Shown: positions 1 through 11,692 of the stretch, one piece after another
How the letters are laid out: each line of letters starts with the position of its first letter
Position numbering within the stretch: the stretch's first letter is position 1
NCBI GenBank assembly: GCA_036245805.1
Contig: BTRK01000004.1
Coordinates: 34,023,541-34,087,540, forward strand
DNA length: 64,000 nucleotides
Reading direction: 5' to 3'
From: Pristionchus mayeri
Taxonomy: Eukaryota; Nematoda; Chromadorea; Rhabditida; Neodiplogasteridae
Program-made: the position numbers and the translations under genes
The notes under the pieces: model-generated
Seen by the model: only the letters and a program-made list of their open reading frames with translations
What the model was told of the DNA's origin: nothing
The model's database searches: none

Positions 1-264
1 TCTCAATAGTTCCCCGATTGTATATGGCTTGAGCTCTGCTATTTCCTCGGGTATAGTCGCAAAAGATTCGACTTCTGTGACTGTAGGCGAGTCGTTACCG
101 CTTGGCTCGCCTGTTCAATGGAGGTGCTGTTGAGGGTATCCAAACGCATTCACACCACTATCTTCTCTATCCGTTCAATTCTCCCCTGATCCTCTAGCTC
201 CTCCTTAGTTGTGTCATTAGTTCTTTCTCAATCTCTTCCTCAACTGTTCCCCATATTGTGCTAT
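1..264. repeat. First monomer, short-junction form, outside the 8-mer HOR
   Basis: This stretch begins with the short CCCCGATTGTATATGG junction and carries GATTCG and GAGGGTATCC. It does not match the monomer 1912 bp downstream, which has GGGTAGAGTCGC and CATTCG, so the 8-mer register begins after it. The left array edge lies outside the window. Confidence 0.8.
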
Positions 265-323
265 GGCTTGAGCTCTGCTATTTCCTCGGGTATAGTCGCA
301 AAACATTCGACTTCTGTGACTGT

Positions 324-351
324 AGGCGAGTCGTTACCGCTTGGCTCGCCT
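324..351. other. 7-bp inverted repeat inside monomer (possible hairpin)
   Basis: AGGCGAG (324-330) and CTCGCCT (345-351) are perfect reverse complements separated by 14 nt. The same arrangement is present in most monomers of the window. It is weakened in monomers with GCATGTTC (right arm changed), in those with TGTATGCGAATCG (left arm changed), and in the few with AGCCGAG or TACGCGAG. Whether it forms a cruciform or hairpin, or binds a dyad-recognising protein, is inference only. Confidence 0.75.
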
Positions 352-394
352 GTTCAATGGAGGTGCTGTTGAGGATATCCAAACGTATTCACAC

Positions 395-484
395 CACTAT
401 CTTCTCTATCCGTTCAATTCTCCCCTGATCCTCTAGCTCCTCCTTAGTTGTGTCATTAGTTCTTTCTCAATCTCTTCCTCAACT
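395..484 (+). other. Pyrimidine-rich half of the monomer (example)
   Basis: In these 90 bases I count 38 T, 31 C, 14 A and 7 G, so about 77% pyrimidine on the + strand. All monomers share this asymmetry because they are all in the same orientation. It makes the two strands of the whole array compositionally different over tens of kilobases. No long pure polypyrimidine run is present. Confidence 0.85.
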
Positions 485-3400
485 GTTCCCCATATTGTGC
501 TATGGCTTGAGCTCTGCTATTTCCTCGGGTATAGTCGCAAAACATTCGACTTCTGTGACTGTAGGCGAGTCGTTACCGCTTGGCTCGCCTGTTCAATGGA
601 GGTGCTGTTGAGGATATCCAAACGCATTTACACCACTATCTTCTCTATCCGTTCAATTCTCCCCTGATCCTCTAGCTCCTCCTTAGTTGTGTCATTAGTT
701 CTTTCTCAATCTCTTTCTCAATAGTTCCCCATATTGTGCTATGGCTTGAGCTCTGCTATTTCCTCGGGTATAGTCGCAAAACATTCGACTTCTGTGACTG
801 TAGGCGAGTCGTTACCGCTTGGCTCGCCTGTTCAATGGAGGTGCTGTTGAGGATATCCAAACGCATTCACACCACTATCTTCTCTATCCGTTCAATTCTC
901 CCCTGATCCTCTAGCTCCTCCTTAGTTGTGTCATTAGTTCTTTCTCAATCTCTTCCTCAACTGTTCCCCATATTGTGCTATGGCTTGAGCTCTGCTATTT
1001 CCTCGGGTATAGTCGCAAAAGATTCGACTTCTGTGACTGTAGGCGAGTCGTTACCGCTTGGCTCGCCTGTTCAATGGAGGTGCTGTTGAGGATATCCAAA
1101 CGCATTCACACCACTATCTTCTCTATCCGTTCAATTCTCCCCTGATCCTCTAGCTCCTCCTTAGTTGTGTCATTAGTTCTTTCTCAATCTCTTCCTCAAC
1201 TGTTCCCCATATTGTGCTATGGCTTGAGCTCTGCTATTTCCTCGGGTATAGTCGCAAAACATTCGACTTCTGTGACTGTAGGCGAGTCGTTACCGCTTGG
1301 CTCGCCTGTTCAATGGAGGTGCTGTTGAGGATATCCAAACGCATTCACACCACTATCTTCTCTATCCGTTCAATTCTCCCCTGATCCTCTAGCTCCTCCT
1401 TAGTTGTGTCATTAGTTCTTTCTCAATCTCTTCCTCAACTGTTCCCCATATTGTGCTATGGCTTGAGCTCCGCTATTTCCTCGGGTATAGTCGCAAAAGA
1501 TTCGACTTCTGTGACTGTAGGCGAGTCGTTACCGCTTGGCTCGCCTGTTCAATGGAGGTGCTGTTGAGGGTATCCAAACGCATTCACACCACTATCTTCT
1601 CTATCCGTTCAATTCTCCCCTGATCCTCTAGCTCCTTCTTAGTTGTGTCTTTAGTTCTTTCTCAATCTCTTCCTCAACTGTTCCCCATATTGTGCTATGG
1701 CTTGAGCTCTGCTATTTCCTCGGGTATAGTCGCAAAAGATTCGACTTCTGTGACTGTAGGCGAGTCGTTACCGCTTGGCTCGCCTGTTCAATGGAGGTGC
1801 TGTTGAGGATATCCAAACGCATTCACACCACTATCTTCTCTATCCGTTCAATTCTCCCCTGATCCTCTAGCTCCTCCTTAGTTGTGTCATTAGTTCTTTC
1901 TCAATCTCTTCCTCAACTGTTCCCCATATTGTGCTATGGCTTGAGCTCTGCTATTTCCTCGGGTAGAGTCGCAAAACATTCGACTTCTGTGACTGTAGGC
2001 GAGTCGTTACCGCTTGGCTCGCCTGTTCAATGGAGGTGCTGTTGAGGATATCCAAACGCATTCACACCACTATCTTCTCTATCCGTTCAATTCTCCCCTG
2101 ATCCTCTAGCTCCTCCTTAGTTGTGTCATTAGTTCTTTCTCAATCTCTTCCTCAACTGTTCCCCATATTGTGCTATGGCTTGAGCTCTGCTATTTCCTCG
2201 GGTATAGTCGCAAAACATTCGACTTCTGTGACTGTAGGCGAGTCGTTACCGCTTGGCTCGCCTGTTCAATGGAGGTGCTGTTGAGGATATCCAAACGCAT
2301 TCACACCACTATCTTCTCTATCCGTTCAATTCTCCCCTGATCCTCTAGCTCCTCCTTAGTTGTGTCATTAGTTCTTTCTCAATCTCTTCCTCAACTGTTC
2401 CCCATATTGTGCTATGGCTTGAGCTCTGCTATTTCCTCGGGTATAGTCGCAAAACATTCGACTTCTGTGACTGTAGGCGAGTCGTTACCGCTTGGCTCGC
2501 CTGTTCAATGGAGGTGCTGTTGAGGATATCCAAACGCATTTACACCACTATCTTCTCTATCCGTTCAATTCTCCCCTGATCCTCTAGCTCCTCCTTAGTT
2601 GTGTCATTAGTTCTTTCTCAATCTCTTCCTCAACTGTTCCCCATATTGTGCTATGGCTTGAGCTCTGCTATTTCCTCGGGTATAGTCGCAAAACATTCGA
2701 CTTCTGTGACTGTAGGCGAGTCGTTACCGCTTGGCTCGCCTGTTCAATGGAGGTGCTGTTGAGGATATCCAAACGCATTCACACCACTATCTTCTCTATC
2801 CGTTCAATTCTCCCCTGATCCTCTAGCTCCTCCTTAGTTGTGTCATTAGTTCTTTCTCAATCTCTTCCTCAACTGTTCCCCATATTGTGCTATGGCTTGA
2901 GCTCTGCTATTTCCTCGGGTATAGTCGCAAAAGATTCGACTTCTGTGACTGTAGGCGAGTCGTTACCGCTTGGCTCGCCTGTTCAATGGAGGTGCTGTTG
3001 AGGATATCCAAACGCATTCACACCACTATCTTCTCTATCCGTTCAATTCTCCCCTGATCCTCTAGCTCCTCCTTAGTTGTGTCATTAGTTCTTTCTCAAT
3101 CTCTTCCTCAACTGTTCCCCATATTGTGCTATGGCTTGAGCTCTGCTATTTCCTCGGGTATAGTCGCAAAACATTCGACTTCTGTGACTGTAGGCGAGTC
3201 GTTACCGCTTGGCTCGCCTGTTCAATGGAGGTGCTGTTGAGGATATCCAAACGCATTCACACCACTATCTTCTCTATCCGTTCAATTCTCCCCTGATCCT
3301 CTAGCTCCTCCTTAGTTGTGTCATTAGTTCTTTCTCAATCTCTTCCTCAACTGTTCCCCATATTGTGCTATGGCTTGAGCTCCGCTATTTCCTCGGGTAT

Positions 3401-4088
3401 AGTCGCAAAAGATTCGACTTCTGTGACTGTAGGCGAGTCGTTACCGCTTGGCTCGCCTGTTCAATGGAGGTGCTGTTGAGGGTATCCAAACGCATTCACA
3501 CCACTATCTTCTCTATCCGTTCAATTCTCCCCTGATCCTCTAGCTCCTTCTTAGTTGTGTCTTTAGTTCTTTCTCAATCTCTTCCTCAACTGTTCCCCAT
3601 ATTGTGCTATGGCTTGAGCTCTGCTATTTCCTCGGGTATAGTCGCAAAAGATTCGACTTCTGTGACTGTAGGCGAGTCGTTACCGCTTGGCTCGCCTGTT
3701 CAATGGAGGTGCTGTTGAGGATATCCAAACGCATTCACACCACTATCTTCTCTATCCGTTCAATTCTCCCCTGATCCTCTAGCTCCTCCTTAGTTGTGTC
3801 ATTAGTTCTTTCTCAATCTCTTCCTCAACTGTTCCCCATATTGTGCTATGGCTTGAGCTCTGCTATTTCCTCGGGTAGAGTCGCAAAACATTCGACTTCT
3901 GTGACTGTAGGCGAGTCGTTACCGCTTGGCTCGCCTGTTCAAAGGAGGTGCTGTTGAGGGTATCCAAACGCATTCACACCACTATCTTCTCTATCCGTTC
4001 AATTCTCCCCTGATCCTCTAGCTCCTCCTTAGTTGTGTCATTAGTTCTTTCTCAATCTTTTCCTCAACTGTTCCCCATATTGTGCTAT

Positions 4089-7000
4089 GGCTTGAGCTCT
4101 GCTATTTCCTCGGGAATAGTCGCAAAAGTTTCGACTTCTGTGACTGTAGGCGAGTCGTTACCGCTTGGCTCGCCTGTTCAATGGAGGTGCTGTTGAGGAT
4201 ATCCAAACGAATTCACACCACTATCTTCTCTATCCGTTCAATTCTCCCCTGATCCTCTTTCTCCTCCTTAGTTGGGTCTTTAGTTCTTTCTCAATCTCTT
4301 CCTGAATAGTTCCCCATATTGTGCTATGGCTTGAGCTCTGCTATTTCCTCGGGTATAGTCGCAAAAGATTCGACTTCTGTGACTGTAGGCGAGTCGTTAC
4401 CGCTTGGCTCGCCTGTTCAATGGAGGTGCTGTTGAGGATATCCAAACGCATTCACACCACTATCTTTTCTATCCGTTCAATTCTCCCCTGATCCTCTAGC
4501 TCCTCCTTAGTTGTGTCTTTAGTTCTTTCTCAATCTCTTCCTCAACTGTTCCCCATATTGTGCTATGGCTTGAGCTCTGCTATTTCCTCGGGAATAGTCG
4601 CAAAAGATTCGACTTCTGTGACTGTAGCCGAGTCGTTACCGCTTGGCTCGCCTGTTCAATGGAGGTGCTGTTGAGGATATCCAAACGAATTCACATCACT
4701 GTCTTCTCTATCCGTTCAATTCTCCCCTGATCCTCTTTCTCCTCCTTAGTTGTGTGTTTAGTTCTTTCTCAATCTCTTTCTCAATAGTTCCCCGATTGTA
4801 TATGGCTTGAGCTCTGCTATTTCCTCGGGTATAGTCGCAAAAGTTTCGACTTCTGTGACTGTAGGCGAGTCGTTACCGCTTGGCTCGCCTGTTCAATGGA
4901 GGTGCTGTTGAGGGTATCCAAACGCATTCACACCACTATCTTCTCTATCCGTTCAATTCTCCCCTGATCCTCTAGCTCCTTCTTAGTTGTGTCTTTAGTT
5001 CTTTCTCAATCTCTTCCTCAACTGTTCCCCATATTGTGCTATGGCTTGAGCTCTGCTATTTCCTCGGGTATAGTCGCAAAAGTTTCGACTTCTGTGACTG
5101 TAGGCGAGTCGTTACGGCTTGGCTCGCCTGTTCAATGGAGGTGCTGTTGAGGATATCCAAACGCATTCACACCACTATCTTCTCTATCCGTTCAATTCTC
5201 CCCTGATCCTCTAGCTCCTCCTTAGTTGTGTCATTAGTTCTTTCTCAATCTCTTCCTCAACTGTTCCCCATATTGTGCTATGGCTTGAGCTCTGCTATTT
5301 CCTCGGGTATAGTCGCAAAACATTCGACTTCTGTGACTGTAGGCGAGTCGTTACCGCTTGGCTCGCCTGTTCAATGGAGGTGCTGTTGAGGGTATCCAAA
5401 CGCATTCACACCACTATCTTCTCTATCCGTTCAATTCTCCCCTGATCCTCTAGCTCCTCCTTAGTCGTGTCTTTAGTTCTTTCTCAATCTCTTCCTCAAT
5501 AGTTCCCCATATTGTGCTATGGCTTGAGCTCTGCTATTTCCTCGGGTATAGTCGCAAAACATTCGACTTCTGTGACTGTAGGCGAGTCGTTACCGCTTGG
5601 CTCGCCTGTTCAATGGAGGTGCTGTTGAGGGTATCCAAACGCATTCACACCACTATCTTCTCTATCCGTTCAATTCTCCCCTGATCCTCTAGCTCCTCCT
5701 TAGTCGTGTCTTTAGTTCTTTCTCAATCTCTTCCTCAACTGTTCCCCATATTGTGCTATGGCTTGAGCTCTGCTATTTCCTCGGGAATAGTCGCAAAAGT
5801 TTCGACTTCTGTGACTGTAGGCGAGTCGTTACCGCTTCGCTCGCCTGTTCAATGGAGGTGCTGTTGAGGATATCCAAACGAATTCACATCACTATCTTCT
5901 CTATCCGTTCAATTCTCCCCTGATCCTCTTTCTCCTCCTTAGTTGTGTCTTTAGTTCTTTCTCAATCTCTTCCTGAATAGTTCCCCATATTGTGCTATGG
6001 CTTGAGCTCTGCTATTTCCTCGGGTATAGTCGCAAAAGATTCGACTTCTGTGACTGTAGGCGAGTCGTTACCGCTTGGCTCGCCTGTTCAATGGAGGTGC
6101 TGTTGAGGATATCCAAACGCATTCACACCACTATCTTCTCTATCCGTTCAATTCTCCCCTGATCCTCTAGCTCCTCCTTAGTTGTGTCTTTAGTTCTTTC
6201 TCAATCTCTTCCTCAACTGTTCCCCATATTGTGCTATGGCTTGAGCTCTGCTATTTCCTCGGGAATAGTCGCAAAAGATTCGACTTCTGTGACTGTAGCC
6301 GAGTCGTTACCGCTTGGCTCGCCTGTTCAATGGAGGTGCTGTTGAGGATATCCAAACGAATTCACATCACTGTCTTCTCTATCCGTTCAATTCTCCCCTG
6401 ATCCTCTTTCTCCTCCTTAGTTGTGTGTTTAGTTCTTTCTCAATCTCTTTCTCAATAGTTCCCCGATTGTATATGGCTTGAGCTCTGCTATTTCCTCGGG
6501 TATAGTCGCAAAAGTTTCGACTTCTGTGACTGTAGGCGAGTCGTTACCGCTTGGCTCGCCTGTTCAATGGAGGTGCTGTTGAGGGTATCCAAACGCATTC
6601 ACACCACTATCTTCTCTATCCGTTCAATTCTCCCCTGATCCTCTAGCTCCTTCTTAGTTGTGTCTTTAGTTCTTTCTCAATCTCTTCCTCAACTGTTCCC
6701 CATATTGTGCTATGGCTTGAGCTCTGCTATTTCCTCGGGTATAGTCGCAAAAGTTTCGACTTCTGTGACTGTAGGCGAGTCGTTACGGCTTGGCTCGCCT
6801 GTTCAATGGAGGTGCTGTTGAGGATATCCAAACGCATTCACACCACTATCTTCTCTATCCGTTCAATTCTCCCCTGATCCTCTAGCTCCTCCTTAGTTGT
6901 GTCATTAGTTCTTTCTCAATCTCTTCCTCAACTGTTCCCCATATTGTGCTATGGCTTGAGCTCTGCTATTTCCTCGGGTATAGTCGCAAAACATTCGACT

Positions 7001-7669
7001 TCTGTGACTGTAGGCGAGTCGTTACCGCTTGGCTCGCCTGTTCAATGGAGGTGCTGTTGAGGGTATCCAAACGCATTCACACCACTATCTTCTCTATCCG
7101 TTCAATTCTCCCCTGATCCTCTAGCTCCTCCTTAGTTGTGTCTTTAGTTCTTTCTCAATCTCTTCCTGAATAGTTCCCCATATTGTGCTATGGCTTGAGC
7201 TCTGCTATTTCCTCGGGAATAGTCGCAAAAGATTCGACTTCTGTGACTGTAGCCGAGTCGTTACCGCTTGGCTCGCCTGTTCAATGGAGGTGCTGTTGAG
7301 GGTATCCAAACGCATTCACACCACTATCTTCTCTATCCGTTCAATTCTCCCCTGATCCTCTAGCTCCTCCTTAGTCGTGTCTTTAGTTCTTTCTCAATCT
7401 CTTCCTCAACTGTTCCCCATATTGTGCTATGGCTTGAGCTCTGCTATTTCCTCGGGAATAGTCGCAAAAGTTTCGACTTCTGTGACTGTAGGCGAGTCGT
7501 TACCGCTTCGCTCGCCTGTTCAATGGAGGTGCTGTTGAGGATATCCAAACGAATTCACATCACTATCTTCTCTATCCGTTCAATTCTCCCCTGATCCTCT
7601 TTCTCCTCCTTAGTTGTGTCTTTAGTTCTTTCTCAATCTCTTCCTGAATAGTTCCCCATATTGTGCTAT
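4089..7669. repeat. 7-mer higher-order repeat, 1671 bp, about two copies
   Basis: The copies are 4089-5759 and 5760-7430, plus one further monomer to 7669. Diagnostic variants repeat 1671 bp apart: GTAGCCG (4624, 6295), GTTACGG (5111, 6782), GCTTCGCTCG (5834, 7505) and CCTGAATAG (4301, 5972). The unit length is 7 x 239 minus 2, because one monomer has the short CCCCGATTGTATATGG junction. The monomer at 7192-7430 departs from its partner at 5521-5759 and is chimeric (see findings). Confidence 0.92.
4118..4136. other. Short bulged inverted repeat AGTCG...CGACT in monomer
   Basis: AGTCG (4118-4122) and CGACT (4132-4136) are complementary. The inner AAA/TTT can add three pairs with a single bulged C. 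It is present in monomers of the GTTTCG class, which dominate after about 10.6 kb. The older-looking CATTCG and GATTCG monomers of the left end keep only the outer five pairs, and the GTCTC monomers of 9.3-14.9 kb lose it. Confidence 0.55.
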
Positions 7670-9096
7670 GGCTTGAGCTCTGCTATTTCCTCGGGTATAG
7701 TCGCAAAAGTTTCGACTTCTGTGACTATAGGCGAGTCGTTACCGCTTGGCTCGCCTGTTCAATGGAGGTGCTGTTGAGGATATCCAAACTCATTCACCAC
7801 TATCTCTCTATCCGTTCAATTCGCCCCTGATCCTCTAGCTCCTCCATAGTTGTGTCTTTAGTTCTTTCTTATCTCTTTCTCAATAGTTCCCCGATTGTAT
7901 ATGGCTTGAGCTTCGCTATTTCCTCGGGAATAGTCGCAAAAATTTCGACTTCTGTGACTGTAGGCGAGTCGTTACCGCTTGGCTCGCCTGTTCAATGGAG
8001 GTGCTGTTGAGGATATCCAAACGCATTCACACCACTATCTTCTCTATCCGTTCAATTCTCCCTGATCCTCTAGCTCCTCCTTAGTTGTGTCATTAGTTCT
8101 TTCTCAATCTTTTCCTCAACTGTTCCCCATATTGTGCTATGGCTTGAGCTCTGCTATTTCCTCGGGAATAGTCGCAAAAGTTTCGACTTCTGTGACTGTA
8201 GGCGAGTCGTTACCGCTTGGCTCGCCTGTTCAATGGAGGTGCTGTTGAGGATATCCAAACGAATTCACACCACTATCTTCTCTATCCGTTCAATTCTCCC
8301 CTGATCCTCTTTCTCCTCCTTAGTTGGGTCTTTAGTTCTTTCTCAATCTCTTCCTGAATAGTTCCCCATATTGTGCTATGGCTTGAGCTCTGCTATTTCC
8401 TCGGGTATAGTCGCAAAAGATTCGACTTCTGTGACTGTAGGCGAGTCGTTACCGCTTGGCTCGCCTGTTCAATGGAGGTGCTGTTGAGGATATCCAAACG
8501 CATTCACACCACTATCTTCTCTATCCGTTCAATTCTCCCCTGATCCTCTAGCTCCTCCTTAGTTGTGTCATTAGTTCTTTCTCAATCTCTTCCTCAACCG
8601 TTCCCCATATTGTGCTATGGCTTGAGCTCTGCTATTTCCTCGGGTATAGTCGCAAAAGATTCGACTTCTGTGACTGTAGGCGAGTCGTTACCGCTTGGCT
8701 CGCCTGTTCAATGGAGGTGCTGTTGAGGATATCCAAACGCATTCACACCACTATCTTCTCTATCCGTTCAATTCTCCCCTGATCCTCTAGCTCCTCCTTA
8801 GTTGTGTCATTAGTTCTTTCTCAATCTTTTCCTCAACTGTTCCCCATATTGTGCTATGGCTTGAGCTCTGCTATTTCCTCGGGAATAGTCGCAAAAGTTT
8901 CGACTTCTGTGACTGTAGGCGAGTCGTTACCGCTTGGCTCGCCTGTTCAATGGAGGTGCTGTTGAGGATATCCAAACGAATTCACATCACTATCTTCTTT
9001 ATCCGTTCAATTCTCCCCTGATCCTCTTTCTCCTCCTTAGTTGTGTCTTTAGTTCTTTCTCAATCTCTTCCTGAATAGTTCCCCATATTGTGCTAT
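7670..9096. repeat. Mosaic segment of six monomers; contains a copy of ~4.05-4.5 kb
   Basis: Six monomers (anchors 7670, 7903, 8141, 8380, 8619, 8858) occupy 1427 bp. The first has ACTATAGG with the short CTCATTCACCAC block and recurs at 9097. The monomers at 8141 and 8380 match those at 4089 and 4328, including the private GTTGGGTC (4271 and 8323, 4052 bp apart). The 7903 monomer combines GCTTCGC, GGGAATAG and AATTTCG. Confidence 0.85.
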
Positions 9097-11692
9097 GGCT
9101 TGAGCTCTGCTATTTCCTCGGGTATAGTCGCAAAAGTTTCGACTTCTGTGACTATAGGCGAGTCGTTACCGCTTGGCTCGCCTGTTCAATGGAGGTGCTG
9201 TTGAGGATATCCAAACTCATTCACCACTATCTCTCTATCCGTTCAATTCTCCCCTGATCATCTAGCTCCTCCATAGTTGTGTCTTTAGTTCTTTCTTATC
9301 TCTTTCTCAATAGTTCCCCGATTGTATATGGCTTGAGCTCTGCTATTTCCTCGGGTATAGTCTCAAAAGTTTCGACTTCTGTGACTATAGGCGAGTCGTT
9401 ACCGCTTGGCTCGCCTGTTCAATGGAAGTGCTGTTGAGGATATCCAAACGCATTCACACCCTATCTTCTCTATCCGTTCAATTCTCCCCTGATCATCTAG
9501 CTCCTCCATAGTTGTGTCTTTAGTTCTTTCTTATCTCTTTCTCAATAGTTCCCCGATTGTATATGGCTTGAGCTCTGCTATTTCCTCGGGTATAGTCTCA
9601 AAAGTTTCGACTTCTGTGACTATAGGCGAGTCGTTACCGCTTGGCTCGCCTGTTCAATGGAAGTGCTGTTGAGGATATCCAAACGCATTCACACCACTAT
9701 CTTCTCTATCCGTTCAATTCTCCCCTGATCATCTAGCTCCTCCATAGTTGTGTCTTTAGTTCTTTCTTATCTCTTTCTCAATAGTTCCCCGATTGTATAT
9801 GGCTTGAGCTCTGCTATTTCCTCGGGTATAGTCTCAAAAGTTTCGACTTCTGTGACTATAGGCGAGTCGTTACCGCTTGGCTCGCCTGTTCAATGGAAGT
9901 GATGTTGAGGATATCCAAACGCATTCACACCACTATCTTCTCTATCCGTTCAATTCTCCCCTGATCCTCTAGCTCCTCCTTAGTTCTGTCTTTAGTTCTT
10001 TCTCAATCTCTTCCTGAATAGTTCCCCATATTCTGCTATGGCTTGAGCTCTGCTATTTCCTCGGGTATAGTCGCAAAAGTTTCGACTTCTTTGACTGTAG
10101 GCGAGTCGTAACCGCTTGGCTCGCCTGTTCAATGGAAGTGCTGTTGAGGATATCCAAACGCATTCACACCACTATCTTCTCTATCCGTTCAATTCTCCCC
10201 TGATCCTCTAGCTCCTCCTTAGTTCTGTCTTTAGTTCTTTCTCAATCTCTTCCTGAATAGTTCCCCATATTGTGCTATGGCTTGAGCTCTGCTATTTCCT
10301 CGGGTATAGTCGCAAAAGTTTCGACTTCTTTGACTGTAGGCGAGTCGTAACCGCTTGGCTCGCCTGTTCAATGGAAGTGCTGTTGAGGATATCCAAACGC
10401 ATTCACACCACTATCTTCTCTATCCGTTCAATTCTCCCCTGATCCTCTAGCTCCTCCTTAGTTGTGTCATTAGTTCTTTCTCAATCTCTTCCTCAACCGT
10501 TCCCCATATTGTGCTATGGCTTGAGCTCTGCTATTTCCTCGGGTATAGTCGCAAAACATTCGACTTCTGTGACTGTAGGCGAGTCGTTACCGCTTGGCTC
10601 GCCTGTTCAATGGAGGTGCTGTTGAGGGTATCCAAACGCATTCACACCACTATCTTCTCTATCCGTTCAATTCTCCCCTGATCCTCTAGCTCCTCCTTAG
10701 TTGTGTCATTAGTTCTTTCTCAATCTTTTCCTCAACTGTTCCCCATATTGTGCTATGGCTTGAGCTCTGCTATTTCCTCGGGTATAGTCGCAAAAGTTTC
10801 GACTTCTGTGACTATAGGCGAGTCGTTACCGCTTGGCTCGCCTGTTCAATGGAGGTGCTGTTGAGGATATCCAAACTCATTCACCACTATCTCTCTATCC
10901 GTTCAATTCTCCCCTGATCATCTAGCTCCTCCATAGTTGTGTCTTTAGTTCTTTCTTATCTCTTTCTCAATAGTTCCCCGATTGTATATGGCTTGAGCTC
11001 TGCTATTTCCTCGGGTATAGTCTCAAAAGTTTCGACTTCTGTGACTAGGCGAGTCGTTACCGCTTGGCTCGCCTGTTCAATGGAAGTGCTGTTGAGGATA
11101 TCCAAACGCATTCACACCACTATTTTCTCTATCCGTTCAATTCTCCCCTGATCATCTAGCTCCTCCATAGTTGTGTCTTTAGTTCTTTCTTATCTCTTTC
11201 TCAATAGTTCCCCGATTGTATATGGCTCTGCTATTTCCTCGGGTATAGTCTCAAAAGTTTCGACTTCTGTGACTATAGGCGAGTCGTTACCGCTTGGCTC
11301 GCCTGTTCAATGGAAGTGCTGTTGAGGATATCCAAACGCATTCACACCACTATCTTCTCTATCCGTTCAATTCTCCCCTGATCATCTAGCTCCTCCATAG
11401 TTGTGTCTTTAGTTCTTTCTTATCTCTTTCTCAATAGTTCCCCGATTGTATATGGCTTGAGCTTCGCTATTTCCTCGGGTATAGTCGCAAAAGTTTCGAC
11501 TTCTTTGACTGTAGGCGAGTCGTTACCGCTTGGCTCGCCTGTTCAATGGAAGTGATGTTGAGGATATCCAAACGCATTCACACCACTATCTTCTCTATCC
11601 GTTCAATTCTCCCCTGATCCTCTAGCTCCTCCTTAGTTCTGTCTTTAGTTCTTTCTCAATCTCTTCCTGAATAGTTCCCCATATTGTGCTAT
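9097..11692. repeat. Mosaic of GTCTC-type and TTCTTTGAC-type monomers
   Basis: Eleven monomers. The ACTATAGG/CTCATTCACCAC monomer at 9097 recurs at 10757, 1660 bp (seven monomers) away. Each is followed by GTCTCAAAAG monomers (three at 9330-10039, two at 10990-11453) and then by TTCTTTGACTG monomers. The last CATTCG monomer of the window is at 10518. The anchor at 11224 has lost six bases (TTGAGC) from the GGCTTGAGC motif. The monomer before it has ACTAGG instead of ACTATAGG. Confidence 0.85.
11224..11453. repeat. Shortest monomer (230 bp) with 6-bp deletion
   Basis: TATGGCTCTGC replaces the usual TATGGCTTGAGCTCTGC, so six bases (TTGAGC) are missing. The deletion lies between GGC and TCTGC and was not passed to any other monomer in the window. 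Confidence 0.9.

Larger units (their letters stand above)
265..503 (+). repeat. Representative long-form monomer (239 bp)
   Basis: This is one full period from GGCTTGAG to the base before the next GGCTTGAG. By hand count it has 44 G and 67 C (46.4% GC) and nine CpG, all in the first two-thirds. The order of landmarks is GGCTTGAGCTCTGC, CCTCGGGTATAGTCGC, CAAAACATTCGACTTC, GACTGTAGGCGAG, TTACCGCTTGGCTCGCC, GGAGGTGCTGTTGAGG, ATATCCAAACG, CACACCACTATC, CTCCCCTGATCC, CTAGCTCCTCC, GTGTCATTAG, CTCAATCTCTTCC and CCCCATATTGTGCTATGG. A length of 239 is not a multiple of 3, so every reading frame meets a stop within one or two monomers. It resembles no tRNA, rRNA or protein-coding fragment that I recognise. 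Confidence 0.95.
265..4088. repeat. 8-mer higher-order repeat, 1912 bp, two copies
   Basis: The copies are 265-2176 and 2177-4088, eight 239-bp monomers each. Private variants recur exactly 1912 bp apart: CGCATTTAC (625 and 2537), GAGCTCCGC (CGCTATTT at 1471 and 3383), and GGGTAGAGTC (GTAGAG at 1963 and 3875). Differences are few: CGTATTC versus CGCATTC near 385, the junction near 711-726, and the last monomer after about 3940, where AAAGGAGG and GAGGGTATCC appear. Monomers here are dominated by CATTCG or GATTCG with GTCATTAG. Confidence 0.93.

Noticed and set aside
265..320. Possible RNA polymerase III A-box/B-box pair (TGGCTTGAGC ... ATTCGACTTC, ~40 bp apart), hinting at a tRNA-derived origin
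   Set aside because: The B-box-like core TTCGA fits, but the A-box-like motif matches poorly, the arms do not fold into a cloverleaf, and most monomers have TTTCGA. Spacing alone is not enough to support it.
265..4088. Nucleosome-length satellite (one monomer per nucleosome)
   Set aside because: 233-239 bp exceeds usual nucleosome repeat lengths, and no phased AA/TT periodicity was evident by eye. I cannot test this without computation.
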